A stretch of DNA of 64,000 nt, from NCBI GenBank assembly GCA_030263385.1, contig SZOX01000017.1, positions 9,019 through 73,018 on the forward strand, given 5' to 3'. Below, one piece after another: positions 16,419-25,066 of the stretch. The position numbers and the translations under genes were made by a program. The notes beneath the pieces are model-generated. The model was not told where the DNA came from. It saw only the letters and a list, made by a program, of their open reading frames with translations, and did not search any database. How positions within the stretch are numbered: the stretch's first letter is position 1; each line of letters starts with the position of its first letter. This DNA is from Zeimonas sp003577305. Its GTDB lineage: Bacteria > Pseudomonadota > Gammaproteobacteria > Burkholderiales > Burkholderiaceae_E.

Positions 16419-17309
16419 CTAGACCTCGCGCGTCCGTTCGCCGAACAACCCTTGCGGGCGCAACAGCAGTACGAGGATCAGCAGCACCAGCCCGAAGGTG
16501 TCGCGGTAGTCGTACGAGATGTACACCGCGCCGAAGCTCTCGAGGACGCCGAGTGCGAGCGCCGCGACGATGCTTCCGGGGATCGAGCCCATGCCGCCGA
16601 TCACGACGATCACGTAGGACTTCACCGCGGGGAAGATGCCGACGTCGGGCGCCGGGTTGATGATGGGCGCGAGCAGGGCGCCCGCGAGCGCGGCCAGCAC
16701 ACCCGAGGCCATGAAGATGATGCTGCTCGCGCGCGCAGTGTCGATGCCGGCGATCGAGGCGCCGAGCCGGTTCTGCGCCACGGCCTGCACCTGCCGGCCC
16801 CACAGCGAGCGCTTGATGAACAGCGCCAGCCCCGCGAGCAACACGATCGCCAGGCCGGCAGTGATCAATTTCTGGCCGCTGAGCATGAACGGCCCGAGCG
16901 CCATGCGCGTGACCTCGGACAGCGCCGGACCGCGCACCGGGTAGGGCCCGACGATCTTGTCGACCAGGTTGATCAGCAGCAGCGACAGGCCGAAAGTGAC
17001 CACCACCGCGTATTCGTCCTTCATCAGCGCCCACGAGCCGTAGCCGGCGTACAGCGGACGCATCAGCCAACGCTCGGTTGCCCAGCCGAGCAACGCGCCC
17101 GAGGCGGCCGCCACGGGGAGTGCGAGCCACGGGGAGACGCCGAGCGCGAGCGAGACCAGCGTGTAGGTGTAGGCGCCCACCATGTAGAACTCGCCGTGGG
17201 CGAAGTTCACGACCTTCAGGATTCCGAAGATCATGGTGAGGCCGACCGCCATCAGCGCGTAGAACAGTCCGATGATCAGCCCGTTGACGAACAGATCGAG
17301 AGCGAGCAA
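16419..17309 (-). CDS. ABC transporter permease, LivH type
   Basis: A 296-residue permease starting LDLFVNGLIIGLFYALMAVGLTMIFG and carrying the LivH signature LKVVNFAHGEFYMVGAY. The coupling loop is SLWGRQVQAVAQNRLGASIAGID, and GGMGSIPGSIVAALALGV lies in the C-terminal half. The start is TTG at 17309 with GGAG at a suitable distance; the next in-frame starts would cut the first helix. It is the first permease of the operon after the substrate-binding protein. Confidence 0.91.
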   Translation of the reverse strand: MLALDLFVNGLIIGLFYALMAVGLTMIFGILKVVNFAHGEFYMVGAYTYTLVSLALGVSPWLALPVAAASGALLGWATERWLMRPLYAGYGSWALMKDEYAVVVTFGLSLLLINLVDKIVGPYPVRGPALSEVTRMALGPFMLSGQKLITAGLAIVLLAGLALFIKRSLWGRQVQAVAQNRLGASIAGIDTARASSIIFMASGVLAALAGALLAPIINPAPDVGIFPAVKSYVIVVIGGMGSIPGSIVAALALGVLESFGAVYISYDYRDTFGLVLLILVLLLRPQGLFGERTREV

Positions 17310-17397
17310 TCGAGTCTCCGCGCGGCGCGGCGGAGTCTTCGCCCCGCGCGGCCGCTTCGTGGCTGGCGGCCGCGCTGTGGCGCGGCCGGGCTTGTCG

Positions 17398-18609
17398 TCA
17401 CTTCGCGGGCTTGAGCACCTTGTCGATCTGCAGCGGCTGGCCCGGAACCTGGATCAGCGTGGTCTTGCTGACCGGCTGGTTCACCTCTGTGAGCTGGTAG
17501 GTGACATAGGGGATGTCGACCCACTGCTGGTACTTGTAGCCCGGCTCCTGCGAGAACGAGAATTTGCCGCGCGCGCCCTCGAACTGGATGCCCTGCAGCG
17601 CCTTGATGATCGCGGCGCCGTCGGTCGACTTCGCCTGCTCGATCGCGCGAGCGACCAGCAGCACCGAGTCGACCCCCTGGAAGATGAGCCGGTTCGGCTC
17701 GGTCTTCGCCTGCTTCTGGTAGATCTCGCCGACCTCCTTGCCCAGCGCCGGCATCGGCATCGCCGGGTGGTACAGGCCGAAGGCCAGCATGTACTTGCCG
17801 GCTTCCTTCACGTTCTGCCAGAAGTCGGGATAGTCGGCAATGCCAGCGCCGTCATAGAAGGCGGTCTTCGCGCTGGGTGCGACGCCCTGCTCGTAAAACT
17901 GGTTCATCAGGATGTAGGCGGCCGGCGGCAGCATCACGTTGACGACCAGATCGGGCGGATTCGCGCGCAGCGGCAGCACCGCGGGCGTGAAGTCCTTGCC
18001 GGCGCGGTCGAGCGCGACGTACTTGTACTGTATCTGCGGCGCCATCTGCTTCAGGAATTCGCCGAGCAGCTTCGCTTGCCCGATGCCGTAGTCGGTGTTC
18101 TCGGCGAACGCGACCACGCTCTTCACCTTGAGCGCCGCGATCGTCTCGGCCATGGCCGACGAGACGCGGGTGTTGTAGTTGCCCGGGTTGAAGACCTCGG
18201 GATAGCCCTTCGTGCGAATGTCGTCGGACCAGCAGTTGGTGTTGACGTACGGCGTCTTGTAGCGATGAGCGACCTCGATCTCGGCCAGGCAGACCGAACT
18301 CTGGTGACCGCCGGTGACCGCGACCACCTTGTCGCGCGTGATCAGCTTCTCGGTGGCGGCGCGCCCTTTTTCGGGGATGCCCTGGTTGTCTTCGTAGACG
18401 ACCTTGAGCGGGCGCCCGAGCACTCCGCCCTTGTCGTTGAGCATCCTGACGGCGATCTCGACACCGTCCTTCACCTGGGTGCCCTGCACGACCGAGCCGG
18501 GGGGCGACTGGGCAATGCTCACGCCGATGACGATCGGCTCGGCCGCATACGAGGCGGCAGCCAGCGCGGTCGCCGAGGCGGCGAGCGCGATCCGGAACAG
18601 GTTCTTCAT
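17398..18609 (-). CDS. HAAT-type ABC transporter substrate-binding protein
   Basis: A 403-residue periplasmic binding protein (Peripla_BP_6). The signal peptide is MKNLFRIALAASATALAAASYA, with cleavage near residue 22-23. The mature part begins PIVIGVSIAQSPPGSVVQGTQVKDGVEIAV and contains LGRPLKVVYEDNQG and the hinge region VVAVTGGHQSSVCLAEIEVA. It delivers an amino acid, amide or ureide to the permeases. Specificity is not readable; the flanking amidase and ureidoglycolate lyase suggest an amide/ureide. A good GGAGAACACC ribosome site precedes the ATG. Confidence 0.9.
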   Translation of the reverse strand: MKNLFRIALAASATALAAASYAAEPIVIGVSIAQSPPGSVVQGTQVKDGVEIAVRMLNDKGGVLGRPLKVVYEDNQGIPEKGRAATEKLITRDKVVAVTGGHQSSVCLAEIEVAHRYKTPYVNTNCWSDDIRTKGYPEVFNPGNYNTRVSSAMAETIAALKVKSVVAFAENTDYGIGQAKLLGEFLKQMAPQIQYKYVALDRAGKDFTPAVLPLRANPPDLVVNVMLPPAAYILMNQFYEQGVAPSAKTAFYDGAGIADYPDFWQNVKEAGKYMLAFGLYHPAMPMPALGKEVGEIYQKQAKTEPNRLIFQGVDSVLLVARAIEQAKSTDGAAIIKALQGIQFEGARGKFSFSQEPGYKYQQWVDIPYVTYQLTEVNQPVSKTTLIQVPGQPLQIDKVLKPAK

Positions 18610-18620
18610 GGTGTTCTCCT

Positions 18621-20174
18621 TCAGGGGGTCGTCTTCAGCAGGTCTTCGAGGCGGGCGGCGACGTTCAGCACGCGCCAGTCGTCGCCGCGCCGGCCGGCGA
18701 TCTGCACGCCGATCGGCAGGCCGTTGTCGCCGCGGCCGCAGGGCAGCGTGAGTGCGGGCATGCCGGTGAGGTTGAACGGCATCGTGAGCGCGGTGACGGC
18801 GGTGTGCAACGGGATGTCGCGGCCGCCGATGCGCGCCGAGCCGGCTCCGGAGCGCGGGGGCTCGATGCGCAGCGTCGGGGTGACCAGGACATCGACCTCG
18901 CGCATGGCGGCGGCAAACATTGCGGCGAGCACCGCGCGCCCGCGTTGAGCGCGCACGTACCAGGTGGCAGGCAGGAACTGGCCGACTTCGAGGCGCACGC
19001 GCACGTCGGCGCCCAGCGTTTCGGGGCGCTCGACCAGCCGTTGCCAGTGCAACTCGGTTGCCTCGCTGCACAGCGTCACGAACTGCAGCGCGGCGCTGCG
19101 TTCGACACCGGGCAGGTCGATCGGGACCAGCGCAGCGCCGTCGTCGCGCATGCGCGCGAGCACGGCGCGCACCGCACGCGCCACGTCGTCGGCCAGCGGG
19201 TCGTAGAAGTAGTTCTCGGGCACCCCGACGCGCAGGCCGGCGAGCGGTGCGGGAGCGGCGACCCGCGCCGGTTGGCCGGCCATCACCGAGAACATCAGTG
19301 CTGCGTCGGTCACGCTGGCGGCGATCGGCCCGATGTGGTCGAGGCTCGCGCCGAGCGTCTGCGCGCCCTCGCGCGCAATCGCGTCGAAGCTCGGCTTGAA
19401 GCCGACCACGCCGCAGCAGGAAGCGGGCAGGCGGATCGAGCCGGCGGTGTCGGTGCCGATCGCGAGCCTGACGATGCCAGCCGCGACCGCGGCGGCCGAG
19501 CCGCCGCTCGAGCCACCCGGGGTGTATCCGGCTGCGCGGGGATTGGCCACCCACCCGTGGTGGGGGTTTTCGCTGGTGATGCCGTAGGCGAGTTCGTGCA
19601 GATTGGCAGTGCCGACGACGAGCGCGCCGGCCTCGCGCAGTCGCGCGACCGCGAGTGCATCGTGCGCGGAAGGTGCCGGCGCCGGTCCGCCGCTGCCGTT
19701 GGTCTGCGGAAAGCCGGCGACCGGCATCAGGTCTTTCACCGCCACTGGCACGCCCATCAGCGGCATTGGCGCCCCGCCGCGCAGGCGTTGTGCCGCGACC
19801 GAGGCCGCCGTGTCGAGCGCGGCGGGTTCGGCAAGCGCGATGAATGCGTTCAGGTGTTTCTGCCGCACCGCTTCGGCAAGCGCCGCCTGTGCCGGGGCTG
19901 CGGCGCGCTCGGGCGCGGCACGGCAATCGCGCGCGATCGCGGCTGCGCCGCCGGCATCGTCGGAGGGTGGCGTGCCGCCGTCGGCGACCACCGCCGGCGG
20001 TTGCGAGAGGTAGCCGAGCTCGGGCTCGGGCCGCAGCGCGTCGAATACGTCGAGTTCGGGCAGGTTGACGCGCAGCCGTTCCAGCCACGCGGCATGCCGG
20101 TCGACGTGCGGGTAACGGCCAAGGCGCGCGATGCCGTCTACGGATAGCTCGAAACGCTCGAGGAGGTCGGTCAT
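18621..20174 (-). CDS. Amidase (amidase-signature family)
   Basis: A 517-residue hydrolase of the Ser-cisSer-Lys class. The triad is visible: K147 in GVPVAVKDL, Ser222/223 in TPGGSSGGSAAAVAAG, and nucleophile S246 in GTDTAGSIRLPAS. About 100 residues at the N-terminus precede the amidase core and are unassigned. ATG 20174 is used because the longer frame runs through the promoter and operator. It is the first gene of the five-gene transporter operon (11 bp before the binding-protein gene). It probably hydrolyses the imported amide, with GntR control from the divergent gene. Confidence 0.88.
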   Translation of the reverse strand: MTDLLERFELSVDGIARLGRYPHVDRHAAWLERLRVNLPELDVFDALRPEPELGYLSQPPAVVADGGTPPSDDAGGAAAIARDCRAAPERAAAPAQAALAEAVRQKHLNAFIALAEPAALDTAASVAAQRLRGGAPMPLMGVPVAVKDLMPVAGFPQTNGSGGPAPAPSAHDALAVARLREAGALVVGTANLHELAYGITSENPHHGWVANPRAAGYTPGGSSGGSAAAVAAGIVRLAIGTDTAGSIRLPASCCGVVGFKPSFDAIAREGAQTLGASLDHIGPIAASVTDAALMFSVMAGQPARVAAPAPLAGLRVGVPENYFYDPLADDVARAVRAVLARMRDDGAALVPIDLPGVERSAALQFVTLCSEATELHWQRLVERPETLGADVRVRLEVGQFLPATWYVRAQRGRAVLAAMFAAAMREVDVLVTPTLRIEPPRSGAGSARIGGRDIPLHTAVTALTMPFNLTGMPALTLPCGRGDNGLPIGVQIAGRRGDDWRVLNVAARLEDLLKTTP

Positions 20175-20263
20175 CTGCGGGTGAGCTGCGCGTTCGCGCG
20201 ATTGTCGGGAATGTGGATGTGTACCCTCGCGCGCTACGCTATAGTGCGCGGCAGACCGGTCGG

Positions 20264-20278
20264 ACTGGTCTGACCAGT
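20264..20278. promoter_or_regulatory. GntR/FCD operator between amidase operon and its regulator
   Basis: The dyad ACTGGTC-T-GACCAGT is a 7-1-7 perfect inverted repeat. It contains TGGTCTGACCA, which fits the TGGT-N3-ACCA type recognised by FadR-subfamily GntR regulators. It lies in the 140-bp gap between the divergent amidase and GntR genes, so one site could repress both directions. Confidence 0.75.
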
Positions 20279-20314
20279 TTGCGGCCATGGTGCCCAGAGA
20301 ACCTTCGGCTGTCA

Positions 20315-21013
20315 ATGTCGATCATGACCACCGTCGAACGCGTCGCGCAGCAGCTTCAGACGCGGATTCGACGCAAGGAGTGGGCGCGTCGGGGCAAGCT
20401 TCCCGGCCAGCGCCAGCTGTCCGAGGAACTCGGCGTGAGCCGCGCCTCGCTGCGCGAGGCGATCACGATGCTCGAGAGCCTCGGACTGCTGCGCAGCGAG
20501 GCGGGGCGGGGCGTATTCATCGTTCGACCCGGCGAGAAGACCGCGGATGCGATCCGTGGGCGCTGGCGTTTCCAGGGCCGCTACGCGCTGCGCGACGTCT
20601 ACCTGGTGCGCAACGAACTCGAGGAACTCGCCGCGGCAATGGCTGCGGGCGCAATCACGCGGGCGGGTCTCGCACGGCTTCGAGTCACGATCGAGCGCAT
20701 GCGCGCTGCTGCCGACGCGGGCAACTTGGTGGGGATGTCGGAGGCCGATCGGGCATTTCACGCGCACATCTTCGAGATCGCCGGCAGCCCGATGCTGCGC
20801 GACATCGCGGAGGGCATCGCCGACGTCATCGAGAGCAGCCGGCAGCTGGCTTTCGCAGACCGTGAGCGGGTGCGCGAACCGATCGACGAGCACCTGCGGA
20901 TCGTCGAGGCGCTGGCCACGGGAAGCCCGAAGGCGGCGCGCGCGGCGATGCGCGCGCACATCCGCAACGCCGCCGATCGCGTCGGCCTCGCGCTCGGAAT
21001 TCCCGGAGCCTGA
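20315..21013 (+). CDS. GntR family transcriptional regulator (FadR/FCD subfamily)
   Basis: A 232-residue regulator. The N-terminal winged helix includes LPGQRQLSEELGVSRASLREAITMLESLGLL and RSEAGRGVFIV. The C-terminal FCD domain has the metal/ligand residues of R-x-x-LE (LVRNELEELAAAMAA), then ADRAFHAHIFEIAGSPML and EPIDEHLRIVEAL. Start ATG 20315 is used, with ATG 20324 possible. It is divergent from the amidase-ABC-allA operon and should sense the imported compound or a product and control that operon through the dyad at 20264. Confidence 0.9.
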   Translation: MSIMTTVERVAQQLQTRIRRKEWARRGKLPGQRQLSEELGVSRASLREAITMLESLGLLRSEAGRGVFIVRPGEKTADAIRGRWRFQGRYALRDVYLVRNELEELAAAMAAGAITRAGLARLRVTIERMRAAADAGNLVGMSEADRAFHAHIFEIAGSPMLRDIAEGIADVIESSRQLAFADRERVREPIDEHLRIVEALATGSPKAARAAMRAHIRNAADRVGLALGIPGA

Positions 21014-21064
21014 CAGGAAACGCGCATGCAGCGCATCCTGGTCACGATCGAGCGCGCCCCGTGT

Positions 21065-21373
21065 TCACCGCTCGGGAGGCACGGCCTCGCTGGCCGGCGA
21101 GCGTGCCGCTTCGGCCAGCACGTAGCGCAGGCACTCCTCGACGCCGGTTGCCGACAACGCCTCGCCGGGTCGCGGCGTGAGCGCGAGCACCGTGGCGTCG
21201 CCGTCGCGCCGCGTGTCGCAGGCGCCGATCTTCGCGCACTCGCCCGACGGACAGGACCACCAGCTCGTGCTGCGACAGGCGCACACCCGGTCGAAGACGT
21301 CCTGCTCGTCGCGAGTGGCGTTCACGATCCGGACCAGCAGTTCGTTGCCTTGCCTTTCGATCCTGAAACCCAT
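21065..21373 (-). CDS. Uncharacterised cysteine-rich small protein
   Basis: A 102-residue protein I do not recognise. The first 35 residues are an ordinary alpha/beta start (MGFRIERQGNELLVRIVNATRD). A cysteine cluster follows (CACRSTSWWSCPSGECAKIGAC, six Cys within 22 residues), compatible with a metal site, then a short helical tail. A strong ribosome site (AAGGAGG four to five bases before ATG) and a convergent position relative to gntR support it being a real gene. No neighbour explains its role. Confidence 0.6.
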   Translation of the reverse strand: MGFRIERQGNELLVRIVNATRDEQDVFDRVCACRSTSWWSCPSGECAKIGACDTRRDGDATVLALTPRPGEALSATGVEECLRYVLAEAARSPASEAVPPER

Positions 21374-21602
21374 CTCTCCTCCTTCGCGGCCGCGGCCGCC
21401 GCCGCTTCGTGCGCGGCATCGGGCTCACTCTATCCCCCCGCGCCGCCATGTCAACCTGCGGATCCGGCCTGCGTCGGCTCCGGTCGTTGCGGGTCGACGC
21501 GTCATCGCGCAGCGGCACCGCGCGGCGCCGCCGCTGCCCGGCGTGCGGCCGCTCCCCCAGCCGCGCAGCCGCTATCATCGGCGCCGAGCCGGATGTGCGA
21601 CG

Positions 21603-22226
21603 ATGCAGACCGTAGCCGTCATCGACTTCGAGACCACCGGCATTTCGCCCGACGCGGGCGCGCGTGCGACCGAGATCGCCGCGGTGCTGCTTCGCGACGG
21701 CCGCGTCGTCGACCGCTACCAGAGCCTGATGAATGCGGGCACCTGGGTGCCGCCGTTCATCGAGCAGCTCACCGGGATCAGCAACGCGATGGTGCGCGCC
21801 GCACCGCCGGCGCGCACGGTGATGCGCGAAGTCGCCGACTTCGTCGGCGTGCATCCGCTGGTGGCGCACAACGCGTCGTTCGACTGCAGGTTCTGGGACG
21901 CCGAGCTCGGCCGCATCGGACGCAGGCGGATGCAGGAGTTCGCCTGCACGATGCTGCTCGCGCGGCGCATCTATCCCGAGGCACCGAACCACAAGCTGGG
22001 CACGCTGGTGGAGTTCGCGGGCCTGCCGGTGGCGGGCCGGCATCACCGCGCGCTGGCCGACGCCGAGATGGCGGCCAGCCTGCTGATGAGGCTCGAGCAG
22101 GAGCTCGAGCGACGGTTCGGGCTCGGGCCGATCACGCACGAATTGCTGCGCGAGATCCAGTCGTCGTCTCGCCACGCGATGCACGAGTGCATCGCCCGGC
22201 ACGGCGGTCGCGTCCGACGCGTGTAA
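21603..22226 (+). CDS. 3'-5' exonuclease, DnaQ-like (DEDDh)
   Basis: A 207-residue nuclease. Exo I is VIDFETTGISPDAGARATEIAAV (D and E), Exo II is LVAHNASFDCRFWDAEL, and Exo III is HHRALADAEMAASLL, with the catalytic His four residues before Asp. This is the DnaQ/epsilon-like fold and removes 3' nucleotides from DNA or RNA. It is a stand-alone domain, not the full polymerase epsilon subunit. The C-terminal 45 residues are a helical tail of unknown role. Confidence 0.88.
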   Translation: MQTVAVIDFETTGISPDAGARATEIAAVLLRDGRVVDRYQSLMNAGTWVPPFIEQLTGISNAMVRAAPPARTVMREVADFVGVHPLVAHNASFDCRFWDAELGRIGRRRMQEFACTMLLARRIYPEAPNHKLGTLVEFAGLPVAGRHHRALADAEMAASLLMRLEQELERRFGLGPITHELLREIQSSSRHAMHECIARHGGRVRRV

Positions 22227-22260
22227 CGGCGACCGAGCCGCGCACCGCGACGGCCCGCGC

Positions 22261-23355
22261 TCAGCGCGCTGCCAGCCGCCGCAGCTGCAACGTCCACGCG
22301 CCGAGCCCGGCGATCAGCGCCGCGAAACCGATCCAGCCTCCGAGCCACGGCACGCGCGAAGCGAGCGCGAGCACCAGCACGCCGAGCATGGCCGCGACGA
22401 CGCGCCACCCGGTGCGATCGGCGCGGGCCGACGCGCCGCGCGCCAGCAGCCAGTCGCCGACCGCGATGCCCGTGCTGGCCCAGGCCACCGGCAACAGCGC
22501 GAGCCAGGCGAACACGAGCAGCAGCGCGAGCGGAACGCCGATGATGGTCACGAGCAGCAGCACGGCGGCGATCGGCGCGCAGACGAGCGCCACGAAGCCG
22601 AGCACCAGGCTGAAACCCGGCCGGCCGCGCAGCGATTCCGAGACCGAGGCGCTGAGCCGCGGCGTGACGGCCACCAGCAGCGCCGCCAGCAGCATCAGGC
22701 CGGTGGTCCAGAACAGGCCGGCGCCCCGGCGCATCTCTCGCGCTTCGGACGACCACTTCGCCAGGTCGGGGCCGACGCGCACGATCTCGCCGACGACCTG
22801 CGCGGCAGGGTCGCGCTCGAGCGGCTCGGTGCTGCGATACCGCAGCGTGCCGGCGATGCGCGCATTCGGCCCGATCTCCAGCGTGCCGGCGACCGCCTCG
22901 ACGTCGCCGCCGATCGGCGCGTCGATCAGCAGGGTTCCGGCGCCCGCGCTCAGGTGGCCGTTGACCGCGCCGCGCACCGCGATGCGGCCGGCCGCCGCGC
23001 CCAGGTTGCCGGCGATCTGTGCCTTCGGCCCGATCTCGATCTCGCCGCCGGCGAGTCGCGCGTTGCGCGCCACGCGCCCGACCAGCGAGAGTTGCCCGGC
23101 CGCCGCGTGCACCGATTGCCCGACGCTTCCGCCGATGCGGACCTTGCCGCCCGCCGCGACGACGCCGCCGGCGACGTCGGTGTCGACGTCGACGCTGCCG
23201 CCAGCGGCGATCAGGTCGCCTGCCACGGGCGCGACCTCGGTGACGGTGCCGCCGGCGACGAAACGGTCGGACGCCGGCGGCGCGGCGCGCGCGAGCGGCG
23301 CGCCGCCGGCAATCGACAGGGCGACGAACGACGCAGCGACGGTCGCGGAGCGCAT
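22261..23355 (-). CDS. Bactofilin-like beta-helix membrane protein
   Basis: A 364-residue protein. A signal peptide (about residues 1-24) is followed by a glycine/valine/alanine repeat region (about 30-175) with regular hydrophobic spacing (VAGDLIAAGGSVDVDTDVAGGVVAAGGKVRIGGSV), the pattern of a right-handed beta-helix like bactofilins/polymer-forming proteins. The C-terminal 150 residues hold four to five membrane helices (GLFWTTGLMLLAALLVAV; FSLVLGFVALVCAPIAAVLLLV; and others). The beta-helix is presumably extracytoplasmic. Function is unknown. Confidence 0.8.
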   Translation of the reverse strand: MRSATVAASFVALSIAGGAPLARAAPPASDRFVAGGTVTEVAPVAGDLIAAGGSVDVDTDVAGGVVAAGGKVRIGGSVGQSVHAAAGQLSLVGRVARNARLAGGEIEIGPKAQIAGNLGAAAGRIAVRGAVNGHLSAGAGTLLIDAPIGGDVEAVAGTLEIGPNARIAGTLRYRSTEPLERDPAAQVVGEIVRVGPDLAKWSSEAREMRRGAGLFWTTGLMLLAALLVAVTPRLSASVSESLRGRPGFSLVLGFVALVCAPIAAVLLLVTIIGVPLALLLVFAWLALLPVAWASTGIAVGDWLLARGASARADRTGWRVVAAMLGVLVLALASRVPWLGGWIGFAALIAGLGAWTLQLRRLAAR

Positions 23356-23486
23356 GGTTTACTCCCCACGGTGTGGGCCGTTGTCGCCACGATACACCCG
23401 CGCCGTCGTCGTCTCGAGTCGGGGTCGATGCGCCCGGCGGGCGGAGCGTTCATACTCCCGACCGAGATCCGGCCCGGAGACACGCC

Positions 23487-23933
23487 ATGTACGACCGCAT
23501 CCTCGTCCCCATCGACGGCAGCCCCACCTCCGAGCGCGCGCTCGCCGAGGCCGCCGGGCTCGCCCGGCTGTGCGCCGCGAAGCTGCGCCTGCTGCACGTG
23601 ATGGATCCGCTGATGTACATCACCGGCTACGAGCGGCCCGACGTGTTCGTGCGCGAGATCGAGCCGGCGCTGCGCAAGGCCGCGCAGGACCTGCTCGCCA
23701 AGGCGCGCGAAAGCGTCACCGACGAACGGGTGCAGGTCGAGACGGCACTCGTCGAAAGCCAGGGCGAGCGGGTGTCCGACATCATCGTCGAGCAGGCGAA
23801 GGCCTGGCCGGCCGACCTCGTCGTGATCGGCACGCACGGCCGGCGCGGGGTCGATCGGGTGCTGATGGGCAGCGATGCCGAGCAAGTGGCGCGCCGCTCG
23901 CCGGTGCCGGTGCTGCTGGTGCGGATGAAGTAG
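23487..23933 (+). CDS. Universal stress protein (UspA family)
   Basis: A 148-residue Usp domain with YDRILVPIDGSPTSERALAEAA at the start and the nucleotide-binding G-x2-G-x9-G signature at the end (GTHGRRGVDRVLMGSDAEQVARRSPVPVLLV). The glycine after the loop is followed by Ser-Asp, so ATP binding is likely. It is a different paralogue from the one at 11773. It is convergent with nothing and lies directly before the Phd/VapC module. Confidence 0.9.
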   Translation: MYDRILVPIDGSPTSERALAEAAGLARLCAAKLRLLHVMDPLMYITGYERPDVFVREIEPALRKAAQDLLAKARESVTDERVQVETALVESQGERVSDIIVEQAKAWPADLVVIGTHGRRGVDRVLMGSDAEQVARRSPVPVLLVRMK

Positions 23934-23973
23934 GCGCGCCGGGCCCGGCGGGCCGGCGGAGCGCCCTGCGGGC

Positions 23974-24006
23974 TTGACTCTGCTTTCGGACCAGTCCAGA
24001 CTGGTC
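23974..24006 (+). promoter_or_regulatory. Promoter and operator of the Phd/VapC module
   Basis: A -35 TTGACT (23974-23979) and a weak -10 CAGACT (23997-24002) at 17-bp spacing. A perfect inverted repeat GACCAGTC-CA-GACTGGTC (23989-24006) covers the -10 and ends three bases before the antitoxin ATG. It is a convincing autoregulatory operator. The transcript would start at the ATG (leaderless). Confidence 0.65.
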
Positions 24007-24009
24007 TGC

Positions 24010-24303
24010 ATGAAACCCACTCTCGTCGCTGCCGAACCCGTCAGCGCTTACGACGCGAAGACTCACCTGCCCAGGCTGCTCGAGCGCGCCGCGAAGGGCG
24101 AGCGTTTCGTGATCACGCGCCACGGCAGGCCGGTCGCGCAACTCATCCCGTTCGAAGATGCCGATGCCGCCGCGATCGGCCGCGCGCTCGAGAGGGTGGA
24201 AAAGATCCGTGCGCAACTGGCGCGACAGGGGGTCACGCTCGCCGGTGCGCTCGCGCAGGGCGAAACCGTGCGCGAACTCGCGCACGCGGGCCATCGCTAC
24301 TGA
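24010..24303 (+). CDS. Phd/YefM-type antitoxin
   Basis: A 97-residue antitoxin with the prevent-host-death core: VSAYDAKTHLPRLLERAAKGERFVITRHGRPVAQLIPF. The N-terminal half binds DNA as a dimer; the C-terminal acidic/helical tail (AIGRALERVEKIRAQL) wraps the toxin. It sits directly behind the operator at 23989 and 21 bp before a PIN-domain gene, the usual antitoxin-toxin order. Confidence 0.85.
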   Translation: MKPTLVAAEPVSAYDAKTHLPRLLERAAKGERFVITRHGRPVAQLIPFEDADAAAIGRALERVEKIRAQLARQGVTLAGALAQGETVRELAHAGHRY

Positions 24304-24324
24304 CCACTCCCGCCCGGGCAGCCG

Positions 24325-24600
24325 ATGGCCTTCGTCATCGACGCTTCGGTGGTGCTCGCGTGGCTGCTGCCCGACGAGCGCAGCGAGGCCGCGCAGCGCC
24401 TGCTGCGGCGCGCCGTCCACGAGCGGCCGCGCGCGCCGTCGCTGCTGATGCTCGAAGTCGGCAACGCGCTGCTGCAGGCCGAGCGGCGCACCCGCCTGTA
24501 CCGGGCGGCGCGACTCGAATTGCTCGATGCGCTCACCGCCTTGCCGATCGCGCTCGAACCGGTCGCCGCCGACGCCATGTTGCGCGCCGGCGGGGCCTGA
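24325..24600 (+). pseudogene. VapC-type PIN toxin, C-terminally truncated
   Basis: A 91-codon frame giving the first two thirds of a VapC ribonuclease: FVIDASVVLAWLLPDERSEAA (first catalytic Asp), then APSLLMLEVGNALLQAERR (catalytic Glu), then LDALTALPIALEP. Homologues run about 130 residues and carry the remaining acidic residues in a YDAAYLELALRRGLPLATLD-like stretch. Here a stop follows GAGGA before that stretch, so the active site is incomplete. The antitoxin is intact. Likely a decaying module. Confidence 0.7.
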
Positions 24601-24625
24601 ATGCGCGCGGCGCGGACCCGATCGT

Positions 24626-25066
24626 TCAGCCGTTGCTGCCGCTGATGTAGTGCTGCAGCTGCTCGATGACGAACTGCTGTTCCGAAATGATGTCGCGCAC
24701 GAGGTCGCGCATCGACAGCACGCCGACCAGCTTGCCCTCGTCGATCACCGCCAGGTGGCGTACGCGGTGCTCGGTCATCAGCGCCATGCAGTTCTCGTTG
24801 CTCTCCTGCGGGTTCACGTACATGACGGGCGTCGTCATCAGCGCGCTCACCGGCGTCTCGCGCGAATCGCGGCCCATCAGTGCGCCCTTGCGGGCGTAGT
24901 CGCGCTCGGTGACGATCCCGACGATCTTCTCGCCGTCGACCACCACCAGCGCACCGATGTCGCGGTAGGCCATCGCTTCCAGCGCCTGGCGCACCGTCGC
25001 CGACGGCGCGATCGTGTGAATGACCTGGTCGGGCTTCGAACGCAGGATGCTCGATACCGGTTTCAT
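24626..25066 (-). CDS. CBS domain-containing protein
   Basis: A 146-residue protein made of two CBS motifs: first SILRSKPDQVIHTIAPSATVRQALEAMAYRDIGALVVVDGEKIVGIVTERDYARK, second TPVMYVNPQESNENCMALMTEHRVRHLAVIDEGKLVGVLSMRDLVRDII. The pair forms a Bateman module that binds adenosyl nucleotides. There is no attached enzyme, so it probably acts as a stand-alone sensor. ATG 25066 is used since homology starts there. Confidence 0.9.
   Translation of the reverse strand: MKPVSSILRSKPDQVIHTIAPSATVRQALEAMAYRDIGALVVVDGEKIVGIVTERDYARKGALMGRDSRETPVSALMTTPVMYVNPQESNENCMALMTEHRVRHLAVIDEGKLVGVLSMRDLVRDIISEQQFVIEQLQHYISGSNG

Noticed and set aside
21409..21615. Small plus-strand frame before the exonuclease gene
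   Set aside because: No ribosome site, arginine/serine-rich composition, and it overlaps the exonuclease start in another frame.
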